Of a stretch of DNA of 64,000 bases, positions 16,880 through 27,300 are shown piece by piece (the stretch's first letter is position 1; the number at the start of each line of letters is the position of its first letter). The notes beneath the pieces were generated by a model, which saw nothing but the letters and a program-made list of their open reading frames with translations, made no database searches and had not been told where the DNA came from. The translations under genes and the position numbers were made by a program. Origin of the DNA: Actinosynnema sp040640215 (lineage in GTDB: Bacteria > Actinomycetota > Actinomycetes > Mycobacteriales > Pseudonocardiaceae); NCBI RefSeq assembly GCF_040640215.1, contig NZ_JBFABG010000023.1, forward strand, positions 1-64,000, given 5' to 3'.

Positions 16880-19510
16880 ATGCCAGACGACGGTGTCCCG
16901 CAGGAGACAGACGATCTCGTCCACGATGAGGTTCTCGGCAACGTCGTGCGGGCGATGTCGGTTGGAGGTGTGCACTTCCACGGACGTGGAACCGAGCCTC
17001 CTCCGCAGCAGCTTCTCCATGACATCGCCCAGTTCACCGGACGTGGTGAGCAGGTGCAGAAGCTCTGCGCGCTCGTCGAGGAAGGGCTGCGCGGCGACTC
17101 GAGCGCGATCGTCATCTCAACCCTCACCGGGCAAGGCGGAGTCGGCAAGACGGCGTTGGCGACCCACGTGGGCCACCTGCTGCGAGAGCGCTTCCCGGAC
17201 GGACAGATGTACGCGGATCTGCGGGGCGTCGCGCCCGACAGCGAGGTGCGAACCGCAGGGGACGTGCTTGGCGAGTTTCTTCGGGCCCTGCACGTGGACG
17301 GGGAGCTGATCCCCGAGGATGCGAGCGCACGAGCGAGTCTGTTCCGCAGTCAGGTCGCCGGCAAGCGGATGCTCCTCCTACTCGACAATGCGAAGGACGA
17401 AGCCCAGGTGCGACCGTTGCTGCCGGGGCGTCCCTTCGCGGTCGTGCTGGTCACCAGCCGGAAGCCGTTGGCAGGGCTGGAAGGGGCGAGGAGGGTGCGC
17501 CTGGAGGTCATGGACAGGACGGAGAGCATCAAGTTGTTCACCCGGCTCGTCGGCGCTCGGCGAGTGGCCCGGGAGAGCGGGGAGGCCGCGTCCATCGCGG
17601 ACCTGTGCGGCGGACTTCCGCTGGCGATCACGATCTGCGGCGCACGCCTGGTGGCACAACCGGAGTTGACCCTGCGGCGACTGCGTATTCTTCTTCAGGA
17701 CGAGAAACGGACTCTCGGCGTGCTCAGAGCCGGTGATCTGGACGTCCGTGCGTGCTTCAGTCTCAGTTACCGACACATGATCACTGATAGTGAACGGCGC
17801 GCCTTCCGCATGCTCGGGCTCATCGACGCGACTGCCTTCACCGACTGGGTGCTCGGGCCGCTGTTGGCGTGCTCCCAGGTCGCGGCCGAGGAAGCAGCCG
17901 AGGGGCTCGCTGCCGCGCACCTCATCGAGACGGTCGCGGAGACTGTCACAGGGCAATCCCGCTACCGCTTCCATGACCTGGTGCGCGCCTATGCGCGGGA
18001 GGTCGGAGCCGATCGGGACAGCCTCCAGGAGCGGATCGACGCAGTAGATCGGCTCGTCCGCGCCTACATCGAACTTACGTCGCGTGTCCTTGAATCGTAT
18101 GAGCCGACGGGACCAAACGAGGTCGTGCGACACGTTCCCAGCGCCAGTTGGGACTCCCGGGCCGAGCGCCTACTAGGCGACAGACCTGCGGAGTGGTTCG
18201 CCGACGAGGTCCCCAACCTCGTAGATGTAGTGGAACTGGGGGCGCGGTTCGAGCGGTGGGAACCGACTTGGCGGCTCTGTGAGGTGCTGATCCCGTTGCT
18301 CGAGGTGTCCAGTAGGTGGACCGAATGGGAGAAGGTCGTCGCGGCGGGGCTGGTCGCCGCCAGGCACACGGACAGCGGCCTCGCCGAAGCGGCGATGCTC
18401 CGTCGCCGAGGTGACCTGATGCTGTACACGAAGCGACGCCGGGAAGGCAGGGAAGATCTCCGCAAGAGCGCCGAGATATTCCGCACGCTGGACGCGCTGG
18501 GACCCTGTGCCGCAGCCCTCGTCAGACTAGGCGAGGCACATCGCTACCTGGGTGACCGGCAAGAGGCCCTCGAGCACATGATGGCGGCAAGACTCCTGTA
18601 CCGCGACCTGGGCGACGAACTCGGCGAGTCGTACGCGTGGTCGACCATCGGAGGCGTCTACCGCGCGGACACCCGATGGGACGACGCGATTGCCGCGTTC
18701 CGCGACGCACTGCCGGTACTGCGCGCCCGCCGCCACCGGCGTCAAACCGCCATCACGCTGCTGAGCCTCGGCGACGCCTACCATCTGAAAGCTCAGTGGA
18801 ACGACGCGATGGAGTGTTTCAACGAGTGCAACGAGATCTTCCGTGAGCTGGGCGACACGATGTGGCAGGCCAACACCGCCCGCCACATCGGCATCATCGA
18901 CTCCATCTGCGGTCGAAAGGAACTCGCGCGGAAACGCTTCGACGCGGCGATGTCCGAGTTCAAGCGGATTGGCGACGACCGGAAGCTGGCATTGACGCTC
19001 TGGAACATCGGCGAACTGCTCGCCGACGATGGAAAACTCGACGACGCCATGAGCGTCTTCGGTCAGGCACGGGAAACATTCGTCAGTCTGGGCGACCTGT
19101 TCTGCGGAGCCCTCGTGGAGGACTCCATCGCGTGGAGTCAAGCCCGCCACGGTAATTTGGACGAGGTGAAATCGTATCTGGACCGGAGCATCGAAAACGC
19201 CGATAACCTGAACCAAAGCCTGTTCCGCGCGACCGCGCACATCAGCCTCGCTCAGTACCATGTCCGTCGCGGACGCCAATCGGACGCGAAACATGCAGCC
19301 AAGGCCGGCCTCAAAACCTGTCGTGTGCTCGGAGCCCGGCGTTGGGAAGCGGTCGCGCTGGACCTCCTCGCCCAAGCCTGCCTGCAAGACGGCGACATGA
19401 TCGGCGCCACCTTGCACTGGCAAGAAGCCGTCTTCATCTTCCGCTACATCGACATGCCACGAGCGGCTGCTGATGTGCAGGAGCGCTTGACCGCCATCGG
19501 TGACGGTTGA
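16880..19510 (+). CDS. NB-ARC/STAND NTPase with TPR repeats
   Basis: Counting from ATG 16880, chosen because GGAG lies 11 bases upstream, the protein has 876 residues. An upstream GTG at 16829 is possible but lacks a ribosome site. A short N-terminal segment with SVGGVHFHGRG, a linker typical of actinobacterial NB-ARC proteins, precedes the P-loop GQGGVGKTAL (about 84-93), Walker B MLLLLDNA (about 165) and the GLPL motif CGGLPLAITI. A winged-helix region follows, then at least six TPR-like repeats to the C-terminus (for example ALEHMMAARLLYRDLGD, WDDAIAAFRDALPVLRA). Such STAND proteins are ATP-dependent signalling switches, many acting in transcriptional control or phage defence. It lacks the DNA-binding domain of AfsR/SARP relatives and any obvious effector domain. 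Confidence 0.85.
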   Translation: MPDDGVPQETDDLVHDEVLGNVVRAMSVGGVHFHGRGTEPPPQQLLHDIAQFTGRGEQVQKLCALVEEGLRGDSSAIVISTLTGQGGVGKTALATHVGHLLRERFPDGQMYADLRGVAPDSEVRTAGDVLGEFLRALHVDGELIPEDASARASLFRSQVAGKRMLLLLDNAKDEAQVRPLLPGRPFAVVLVTSRKPLAGLEGARRVRLEVMDRTESIKLFTRLVGARRVARESGEAASIADLCGGLPLAITICGARLVAQPELTLRRLRILLQDEKRTLGVLRAGDLDVRACFSLSYRHMITDSERRAFRMLGLIDATAFTDWVLGPLLACSQVAAEEAAEGLAAAHLIETVAETVTGQSRYRFHDLVRAYAREVGADRDSLQERIDAVDRLVRAYIELTSRVLESYEPTGPNEVVRHVPSASWDSRAERLLGDRPAEWFADEVPNLVDVVELGARFERWEPTWRLCEVLIPLLEVSSRWTEWEKVVAAGLVAARHTDSGLAEAAMLRRRGDLMLYTKRRREGREDLRKSAEIFRTLDALGPCAAALVRLGEAHRYLGDRQEALEHMMAARLLYRDLGDELGESYAWSTIGGVYRADTRWDDAIAAFRDALPVLRARRHRRQTAITLLSLGDAYHLKAQWNDAMECFNECNEIFRELGDTMWQANTARHIGIIDSICGRKELARKRFDAAMSEFKRIGDDRKLALTLWNIGELLADDGKLDDAMSVFGQARETFVSLGDLFCGALVEDSIAWSQARHGNLDEVKSYLDRSIENADNLNQSLFRATAHISLAQYHVRRGRQSDAKHAAKAGLKTCRVLGARRWEAVALDLLAQACLQDGDMIGATLHWQEAVFIFRYIDMPRAAADVQERLTAIGDG

Positions 19511-19780
19511 GCCCTGTAGTTCGAAGGCCAGGAGGAAGCTGGCTCACACAGAAGTTGGTCGACGGGCAGTCGGAACTCGGAGTCCGTGTACGGGATCGAC
19601 CACGGGCCCGACCCCGCGCTGCCGGCAACCGAGGATCAACCCCTCGAAACGCGAGCCGGACCATCCTCCCCGGTATCGCCGGCTCCGGTCCGCGATCGAC
19701 GGGACTGTCAAACGAGCGGTTCTGTCGCTGATTGCGTGATCAACGATTTGAGTTGAGTAGGCGGGATGCCACGACTGTTG

Positions 19781-20575
19781 CTACTGGTTGAGCAGGATCC
19801 GCTTGCGCAGCAGGGCGGAGCTTGCCCGTCCGTGGGTCTGCCGTTTGAGCAGTGTGATCTTGTTGACGACTCCTTCGGTGGGATCGTTGCCGTGGGGCAG
19901 GGTCAGTCCTGCGAGCACCGCCTCGTTGTCCTTGCGCAGACCGTGGACGAAGCGGTGCAGGGCGGGCAGGTCGTCGGCCAGGACCGCGTCGGTCCGGGCG
20001 TCGGGATCGCGCCCTCGGCGGCGGGTGAGGGTCGCGGCGAACTCGCGGACCCGCTGGGCGAGCGTCGTCATCGGTGGACAGCCGGTGATTAGGTCATCGA
20101 GGTGGCGACGGTGGTGGGCGGGCAGGTTCTCGGGCTTGCTCGTCAGCCGGGTGACCAGGCGTCGTGGCGAGGGTGGGACGCGTTCGGGTTCGGCGCGGCC
20201 TTGTGTGAGGTGGCGGACCAGGAGGTTGGCGCTGCCGGAGTAGCCCGGGGCGCGGATCTCTGCGAGCAGGTGGGTGACCGGGACGTCGGGTTGCCGTGTC
20301 AGGCGGGCACGCAGGTGGTCGCGGTAGGGGTCGACCATGCTGTGGCGGTAGGGCGGCGGGCGCCGTAGATCCTCGGCGGAGGGGATGCGGGCGTAGCGCT
20401 TGACCGTGTTGAGCGACACGCCGAGTCCTCGTGCGCATTCCAGCAGCCCGACGCCCTGGTCGAGCAGGCCGTGGACCGTGGTGTGCCGCTGCAGGGCCCG
20501 CTCCTCCGCGACCCTGGTGCGCCGTGCCGGTCCGACGTGCCGGCACGTGCTGTGGGCAGTTACCGTCTTCTCCAC
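19781..20575 (-). pseudogene. ISL3-family transposase, 5'-truncated
   Basis: 264-residue frame with HTH-like GVGLLECARGLGVSLNTVKRY and the ISL3 C-terminal block NDPTEGVVNKITLLKRQTHG followed by RASSALLRKRILL. The N-terminal zinc-binding and first catalytic parts that full ISL3 transposases have are missing, so it is a remnant. Its upstream side abuts the end of another IS fragment at about 20588. Confidence 0.75.
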
Positions 20576-20587
20576 CGCTGCGACCTG

Positions 20588-21300
20588 TGGGGTGTCAAAA
20601 GTCAGCTACGTGGTCTGAGCTGCGGGTTAGGTTGCTGTGGGTTCGTACTCGTTGATGAGGCCGCCGAGGACGGGTCGGCGGTGTATCGAGGTGCAGCCTG
20701 GCTCTGCGATCGAGTGGTCCGGTCGTGGTGGGGCGAGTTGTAGTGCTTGGTGGGGTCGGCGGTGGTTGTAGTGGGCCGCGTAGCGGTTCAGCACTGTTCT
20801 CAGGTGGTGTTCGTTGATGATGAGAAGGCGGTCGGTGGCTTCGCGTCGGACGGTGCCGACGAATCGTTCGGCGTGGGCGTTGGCTCGTGGACACTGTGGT
20901 GGGATTGTCACTACCTTGATGCCGGCGTCGGCGAGGACCGCATTGAACGAGGCGGTGAACTGGCCGGCACGGTCGCGGATGAGGAACCGGAAGTCTTCTG
21001 CCTGGTCGCCGAGATCCATCAGTAGGTTGCGGGCTTGTTGCGTTGTCCAGGGGCCGTCCGGATTCGTGGTGGTGCCGAGGAGGTGGACGTCGCGCGTGGC
21101 GACCTCCAGCACGAAGAACACGTAGACCCGCTTGAGCGTCACGGCGCAGTCGACGTGGAAGAAGTCGCAGGCCAACAGGCTCGCCACCTGAGCGCGCAGG
21201 AACCGCCGCCACGAGGTGTCGCTGTCGAGTCGGGGTGCGGGCGGGTATGCGTAGGCGCTTGAGCACGCGGCGAACCGTTGAAGCGGCTGCCCGGGGCTGT
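20588..21300 (-). pseudogene. rve-type integrase/transposase, C-terminal two thirds only
   Basis: Residues from RRFLRAQVASLLACDFFHVD (first catalytic Asp) through FLIRDRAGQFTASF (second Asp), ANAHAERFVGTVRRE (Glu) to the end GLINEYEPTAT are intact. The N-terminal HTH third is absent, and the open frame instead continues into a fragment of the IS-A transposase (ASWVTQATRNLVIDLE), so two elements are fused at about 21300. The IS end at 20588-20690 recurs at 32325-32430. N-terminal pieces of the same family are found at 22387-22590 and 49350-49481. Confidence 0.75.
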
Positions 21301-21802
21301 CCACGTTTTCGAGGTCTATGACGAGGTTTCTGGTGGCCTGGGTGACCCAGGAGGCGGTCGGTTTGCGGTGACGCCGAGGATCTTGATCCGGCGGCTGGCG
21401 TGTTCGATGACCGCGAGCACGTATAGACGGATGCCGTTCAATGTGTGACATCGAAGAAGTCGCAGGCCAGTAGGCCGCGGCTTGTAAGCGGAGGAAGGTC
21501 GACTAGGCTATCGTGGTGCGTTCGACGGTCGGATCGATTCCGGCGTCCTTGAGGATTTGCCACGCCGTGGACGCGGCGACCTTGATGCGGAGGACGAGTA
21601 GTTCTCCGTGGATGCGGCGGTAGCCCCAGGGGGTCTCGTGCCAGGCGCAGCACCAGGAGTCGGATCTAGCGGATGGTCCGTGGCGGCCGGGCCGCTGGGA
21701 CGGGACCTGGCGGCGTGGCGGATAACAACCGTGCCGTGAGCGCTTCGAGGTATTGGGCTTCGTACGTCTTCTACCTGCATGGATGAGGTGTCGGCAGACA
21801 CA
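21301..21802 (-). mobile_element. IS-A remnant (copy 3), 5' end with internal deletions
   Basis: Contains pieces of the IS-A transposase in several frames (ASTAWQILKDAGID, HTASWVTQA-type segments) and the IS-A outer end, with ACCTGCATGGATG near 21773 and CGGCAGACACA ending at 21802. It is heavily decayed. Confidence 0.65.
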
Positions 21803-21909
21803 GAGTTCCGGCGCCGACCGCCTGAGCGCGCCGCTAGCGGATTCGGGTGGGACGCGGTGCTGAGACAATGTGTCCGATTGGTAGCACTGGCAGCAAGCAA
21901 GGAGGAACG

Positions 21910-22248
21910 GTGCGGATGGGACTACTCGGCAAGTTGCTTGACGGGCTGGGTGGTAGGTCGGCACCGCCCTGTCCCTCATGCGGTGTGACGCTGAACGACG
22001 AGCACCTTGTAATGGGGTCGTACTGGTGCGAGCGTTGCGGGATTCTGTTCAAGACGGTGGACGGGGAACTCTTCGACGCGAAGAGTCTTAGGAGTGGCGG
22101 CGCTGGTAGTTGTGAAGTGTGTCAGTTATCGCTATCTGAGGGCATGTCATACCTGCCCTATGAAGATGGGAGCAACTCACACGCCTGCATTGTGTGCCCA
22201 TCATGCGGACACGAAAACATTCGGTACGGGCTCGGCGAGGACGACTAA
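21910..22248 (+). CDS. Small zinc-ribbon protein
   Basis: About 112 residues from GTG 21910, which has AAGGAGG four bases upstream; ATG 21916 is the alternative. After a short helix (MGLLGKLLDGLGG) come four paired-cysteine knuckles: CPSC, CERC, CEVC and CPSC. This gives two predicted zinc ribbons. No partner domain is seen, so the function is unassigned. The TAA stop lies inside the CTAAG target of a truncated IS5-type element inserted directly after it. Confidence 0.65.
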   Translation: MRMGLLGKLLDGLGGRSAPPCPSCGVTLNDEHLVMGSYWCERCGILFKTVDGELFDAKSLRSGGAGSCEVCQLSLSEGMSYLPYEDGSNSHACIVCPSCGHENIRYGLGEDD

Positions 22249-22322
22249 GACGACGTCTCATGTGGCGATCTTCGCCAGTCGTTTGAAGCAGGTCAGTGTT
22301 GCGGCGAGGGTGAGGAAGGCTG
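22247..22322 (-). mobile_element. IS5-type element remnant (right-end 75 bp only)
   Basis: Near-identical to the reverse complement of 1594-1668, encoding the transposase C-terminus ATLTCFKRLAKIAT plus the terminal repeat GACGACGTCTCATGTGG. It is cut at about 22322, where a different IS end begins, so a later insertion or deletion removed the rest. Confidence 0.8.
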
Positions 22323-22386
22323 TGCCGCTCGAAAAGTCATCGTCGCTGGTAGGGTCAACCTGTCGCGGTGTTGCGAGCATGTCTGG

Positions 22387-22590
22387 GTGATCGTGTCCCT
22401 GCTGTTCAAGGTGACCCGTAGGTTGCTGTCCGTCCCGTCGGTGCTTCTTCGGAGCGAGGCGGCGAAGGACGCCGAGCTGCTCGTGTTGCGGCACGGGAAC
22501 GCGGTCCTTCGTCGGCAACCGGCGGGTCAGGTTCGCTACGAGCCTGCGGACCGGTTCTGGTTCGCCGCCCTGTCCGGGCTGTGGGTTGCC
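22387..22590 (+). pseudogene. rve-type transposase N-terminal fragment
   Basis: Reads VIVSLLFKVTRRLLSVPSV, then DAELLVLRHGNAVLRRQ and YEPADRFWFAALSGL, the N-terminus of the transposase family whose C-terminal part is at 20588-21300. It stops at a deletion junction near 22590, beyond which a short sequence resembling the same IS's other end continues to 22615. It is a deletion derivative with both ends near each other. Confidence 0.7.
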
Positions 22591-22615
22591 AAAAGTCGGT
22601 CATACCGCCTGACCT

Positions 22616-23864
22616 TGTGCTTGCCGAAAATGTCGTCCGTGCAGGTCAGGTGGCGTGGTGATACTCGTTGAGGATGCCGCCCAGTCGTTGCCGTCGGCGG
22701 ACGTCGAGTCGGATGACCGCCGCTTGATCGGTGACGGCTGGTGGCAGCGTGCGCAATGGTCGGGCGTTGTCGATGCCCTGGTGGGGGCGGTGGTTGTTGT
22801 AGAACTTCTCGTACTCGCGCAGGACGTGGAGTAGGTGCCGTTGGTTCCAGATGAAGGTGCGGTCGAGCAGTTCTCTCCGGCAGCTGCGGATCCAGCGCTC
22901 CATGATCGCGTTCATCCGCGGGATGCGGACTCCGCTGAGGACGATCTGGATGCCAGCGTCGGCGAGGATGTCGTCGAACAGCGCGGGGTACTTTCCGTCG
23001 CGGTCGCGGATCAGGAAGCGCACGTGTCGGCCTTCGTCTTCGAGCTCCATGGCGAGGTTCTTGGCGGCTTGGGTGACCCAGGATGCGGTTGGGTGCGCGG
23101 TGGCGCCGAGGACTCGGATCCGGCGGCTGGTGTGTTCGATGACCGCGAGTACGTGCAGGCGGGTGCCGTTCAGGGTGGTGGTCTCGAAGAAGTCGCAGGC
23201 CATCAGGGCGTCGGCCTGTGAGCGGAGGAAGGCCGACCAGGTCGTCGTGGTGCGTTCGGGTGCCGGGTCGATCCCGGCGTCCTTGAGGATCTGCCACACC
23301 GCGGACGCGGCGATTGTGATGCCGAGGACCAGGAGTTCTCCGTGGATGCGTCGGTAGCCCCAGGCGGGATTCTCCCGCGCCAGGCGCAGCACCAGGAGTC
23401 GGATCGAGCGGATGGTCCGTGGTCGGCCGGAACGCTTGGGGCGGGACCTGGCAGCGTGGTGGCGCGCGAGGAGGGCGCGGTGCCATCGCAGCACCGTCTC
23501 CGGACGGACCAGCAGTCGGAGCTGACGAAGCGTGGCGGTCGGGAGGCGGTGCAGCAGGGCCGCGAGGAACGCCCGGTCGGCGGGGGAGAACGGTGTACGG
23601 GCGTCTCCGAGTTGGCGTTCCAGGATGGTGATCTGGTGCCGTAGCGCCAGGATCTCCACGTCCTTGTCCCGTTCACTCATGGGCAGCAGGCGTAGCAGCG
23701 CGAACGTGTTGGTCATGCCCAGATAGGCCAGTCGAAGCAGCACAGCCGGTCATCATGCCGCGCCAGTCGCCGAGCCAGTGGAACACGAGCACCCTCATGG
23801 GCCATTCCGAGCCCTTGTCCCGTCCGCGCTCTCACCTGCATGGATGGGGTTACCGGCAGGCACA
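22616..23864 (-). mobile_element. IS-A: complete 1.25-kb IS with 31-bp imperfect inverted repeats
   Basis: The left end (22616-22646, TGTGCTTGCCGAAAATG then TGCAGGT) and the inverted right end (23834-23864, TGTGCCTGCCGGTAACC then TGCAGGT) match at about 23 of 31 positions. One intact transposase fills the interior. Other copies: 36298-37542 (frameshifted), 21301-21802 and 23866-24003 (fragments). Confidence 0.8.
22646..23743 (-). CDS. IS-A transposase (HTH plus rve DDE integrase core), intact
   Basis: 365 residues from a GTG at 23743. The N-terminal part has a short helix-rich HTH region (DVEILALRHQITILERQ, then RWHRALLARHHAARSR). The rve core shows ACDFFETTTLNGTRLHVL (first Asp), FLIRDRDGKYPALFDD (second Asp) and PRMNAIMERWIRSCRRELL (Glu). 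It ends with RLGGILNEYHHAT. No frameshift or stop is present, so this copy could be active and could mobilise the defective copies in the window. Confidence 0.85.
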   Translation of the reverse strand: MLLRLAYLGMTNTFALLRLLPMSERDKDVEILALRHQITILERQLGDARTPFSPADRAFLAALLHRLPTATLRQLRLLVRPETVLRWHRALLARHHAARSRPKRSGRPRTIRSIRLLVLRLARENPAWGYRRIHGELLVLGITIAASAVWQILKDAGIDPAPERTTTTWSAFLRSQADALMACDFFETTTLNGTRLHVLAVIEHTSRRIRVLGATAHPTASWVTQAAKNLAMELEDEGRHVRFLIRDRDGKYPALFDDILADAGIQIVLSGVRIPRMNAIMERWIRSCRRELLDRTFIWNQRHLLHVLREYEKFYNNHRPHQGIDNARPLRTLPPAVTDQAAVIRLDVRRRQRLGGILNEYHHAT

Positions 23865-23865
23865 A

Positions 23866-24003
23866 GGCCAGTCGGAGCAGCACAGCCGGTCATCATGCCG
23901 TGTTGGCTGACGCCGCGGTGGACCTTCGGCCGCCCCCAAGCACCTCGGTCCTACAAGCTGCACACGGCTTCAACCTGCATGGATGAAGTTGTCGGCAGGC
24001 ACA
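23866..24003 (-). mobile_element. IS-A end fragment adjacent to the complete copy
   Basis: Begins with the same AGGCCAGTCGGAGCAGCAC block found inside the complete element at about 23725 and ends with another IS-A terminus (ACCTGCATGGATG at 23973, CAGGCACA to 24003). The outer 140 bp of the IS are therefore present in tandem, which points to one copy inserting beside or into another. Confidence 0.65.
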
Positions 24004-24281
24004 GCGCCCACGACTTCGCCACCGTGCTACGCGGCGCCCGCCACCAGCGCATCACGCCTTACATCCCACGCCACAACGGCAAGGTCGAGCGCTACCAGCG
24101 CATCCTGGGCGAGGAATTCCTCTACGCCCACGCCTGGACCAGCGAACAACACCGCGCCGACGCCCTGACGGTCTGGAACGTGCACTACAACTACCATCGC
24201 CCCCACACCGCCGCCGGAAACCGACCACCGGCCACCCGGCTCCACACCGGCGTCACCAACGTCCTGGCCTCATACAACTAA
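24004..24281 (+). pseudogene. IS481-type integrase C-terminal fragment
   Basis: Frame ending YN at 24281 reads GARHQRITPYIPRHNGKVER, then YQRILGEEFLYA and NYHRPHTAAGNRPPATRL, the C-terminal catalytic Glu region of IS481-type transposases. Everything upstream has been replaced by IS-A sequence. An N-terminal piece of the same type is at 32074-32330. Confidence 0.75.
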
Positions 24282-24324
24282 CCAGGGCGGCGCGGGCTGG
24301 TCGTCCACCGGTGAGCGCGGCTGG

Positions 24325-27300
24325 CTACCCCGCGGGACTGGGGTGGAAGTCGAACACGCACAGCCCGGACCCCGTGCCGACCACGAGCGCACCGCCGTCG
24401 GGCGACCAGGCGCAGGCGAGCGCGGTGCTGTCGACCCGCATCAGGGCCCGGGGCCGGCCGGCGAGGAGATCCCAGACCCGAACCGTCCGGTCGCTCGCGC
24501 AACTGGCCAGCCACCTCCCGTCCGGTGACACCGCCACCGCGTTCACCGGACCGGTGTGACCGGCCAGTTCGGCACGCCGCTCACCGGTCGCCACGTCCCA
24601 GACCTCCACCGCCCCTTCGGCCTCCCCCGTGATGAGCGCCGTTCCGTCCGGTGACACCGCCACCGCGTGCACGTACCCGTTCATGGCCAGGGTCCGCTGA
24701 CCACCGGAGGCCAGGTCCTGGATCAGCACCGTCCGGCCCGTGGCCGCGGTGGCTATCCAGGCCCCGTCCGGCGACACCACCCGCGTCGGGTCGACGCGCT
24801 CCCCCGCCCACGGGTGATCGACACCGGTCACCGGGTCCCCGGTCCACACCGGACCGGACGCGTGGGTGACGATCACCTTGACGCCGTCCGGGGACACCGC
24901 CACCCCCGCCACGGGATCGCCGTCGCCGGGTCCGGCCCGACGCGCGCCGGCGTCGAACTCGACCCGCACCACCCCGGTGGCGAACTCCCGGACCCGCACC
25001 ACCCCGTCCTGGCCACCGGTGACGATCCAGGAGCCGTCCGGGGACACCGCCACCGCGCGCACCACGTCGGCGCCGCCGGTGGCCTCGTCCTCCCCTGCGG
25101 TGGTGGGCACGTCCCAGACCCGCGCCGTTCGGTCCTGGCCGGCGGTGGCGAGCCAGGAGCCGTCGGGCGAGACCGACATCGTCGCCACTAGGCGGACGTG
25201 CCCCTCCAGTTCGGCGCGTCGAACCCCGGTGACCGGGTCCCACAGCCGCAGCGAACCGCCCAGTCCGGCGGTGGCGAGCCAGGTGCCGTCGGTCGCCACC
25301 GCCGTCACCGAACCGGGGTGGGCGGTGAACTCGACCCGCACGGCACCGGTGGCCGGGTCCCGGACCCGCACCACCCCGTCGGAATCACCCGTGGCGAACC
25401 AGGTCCCGTCCGGCGCGATGGCCAGCGCTTCGGTCCGGACCCCCTGGTCGGGGAACCTGACCCGCACCGCGCCCGTGGCCGGGTCCCAGGCGTGGACCGT
25501 CCCCTCGTCGCCCGCCGTCACCAGCCACGACCCGTCGGGTGCCACCGCCACCGCGCGCACCAGCGCGGTGTGGCCGACCAGCTCAGTACGTTGGGCGCCG
25601 GTGGTCGAGTCCCACACGCGCACCACCCCGTCGACATCACCCGTGACGAACCAGGTCCCGTCCGGGGCCACGGCCAGCTCGGACAACCGCCGCCGGCGAT
25701 CCCGACCCTTGGTGAGCACGGCTCCCGGGGCACCGGTGGGCAGGTCGTAGCCGCGCACCGTCCCGTCGTGGCCGACCGCGACGAGCCGTGTGCCGGCGAC
25801 CGCCACCTGCGCCGGACGCGGGTGCGCGGTGAACTCCGTCCGCACGGTCCCGGTGGCCGGGTCCCGGACCCGCACCACCCCGTCGAAGTCGACCGTGGCC
25901 AGCCAGGTGTCGCCCGCGGCCACTGCGATCGCCTGCTCCTCCAGGGTCAGGCGCAGCGCCGGGTGCGGCAGGTCCGGCAGCGACAGGCGGTTGACGAGGC
26001 GGGGTTCGGTGCGCCCGGCGGTGAGGGCGGCGGCCTGGGGACCCCAGTGCGGGTCGTGGGCCACCCGGCTGAGCAGGACGTCCAGCCGGCTGTGCGCGGG
26101 ATCGGTGGGGACGAGGAGGTGGGCGGTCTGCCCGAGCACCCGGCGCAGGCGGGCGGACCGCGGGGTGTCGACCCGGGACAGGTCGGTGTAGGGCGCGGCG
26201 GGGCCCGACCGCTCCAGCCGCGCGAACACCCAGCGCAGGTCCGAGGCCAGGGCCTCCGCCTCGTCGACCCGTTCGGCGGCCACCAGGTGCTCGACCAGGT
26301 GGTCCCACAGGTAGCGGGCCGAACCGGGCAGCTCCCACCACGCCGGGTTCCCGCCATCGCCGAGGGGCAGGTCGCGCGCCACCGCGTCCAGCAGCACCCC
26401 GTGCAGTTCGGTCAGCCTCGCCGCCCCCAGCTCCCGGCGCAGGAAGTCGCGGACCACGTCGTGCAACCCCACCGCGCCGCCGTCGGCGGTGCCGGTCGTG
26501 GTGAGCAGGGCGAGGGCCGCGAGCCGGGCGCACAGCGCGCGGGTGGCCACGAGGTCCAGGCCACCGGTGGCCTCCCACAGCGCGCCCACCACGGCGACGG
26601 GCACCGCCTCGTCCTCGGCGAAGATCCCCAGCTCCGCGAACCGGGCGCGCTCCGCCGCGGTGAGCAGCCCGACGCCTGCCTCGATCGTGGCCGCCACCGC
26701 GGACTGCCGCTGCCGCGGGTCGTCGACGTCGATCGCCTGGCCGTCAGCGCCGGTGAGCCGGTCGAGGTGGAGGGCGCCCGCGTCGCGCAGCCGCGCCAGC
26801 AGTTCCTCCGCCACCCGCACCGCGTCGGGCGCGGTCCGGAGCTGGTCCAGCAGCACCCCGTTGACCAGGCGCAGGAGCAGGGGCCACCGCCGGGTGACCG
26901 CCAGCAGCCCTTCGACCAGCTCCGGCGGCAGCGGCGGGAGGCCCGCGGTCAGCAGCGCCCGCGCCTGCGCCGGGGTCATCTCGTCCACCTCGACCGGCAC
27001 CACCGCGCCCGCCACCAGCGACGGGATGCGGGTGGTCACCAGCCGCGCGCACCGCCCGCCCACCCGGAACGCCGCCTCCTGCTCCGGGTACCACACGTCG
27101 TCGAGCACCAGCAGCCGCCGGGGGCCGGACGCCACCAGGGCCGTCAGGTACTCACCCGCCTGCTGGGGGTCGGTGAAGGCCACCGCGGTGCCGGGGGCGA
27201 CGCGGGCGAGGAGGTCGTTGACCTTCGCCGCGATGGCCGCCGGGGTCCGGACGTCCCGACCGAGGGTCACCCAGTAGACGCCCCCGCCGAACCGGCGCAG

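Noticed and set aside
19511..19780. Searched for a terminator or tRNA after the NB-ARC-TPR gene
   Set aside because: No convincing hairpin with T-run and no tRNA-like T-loop found.
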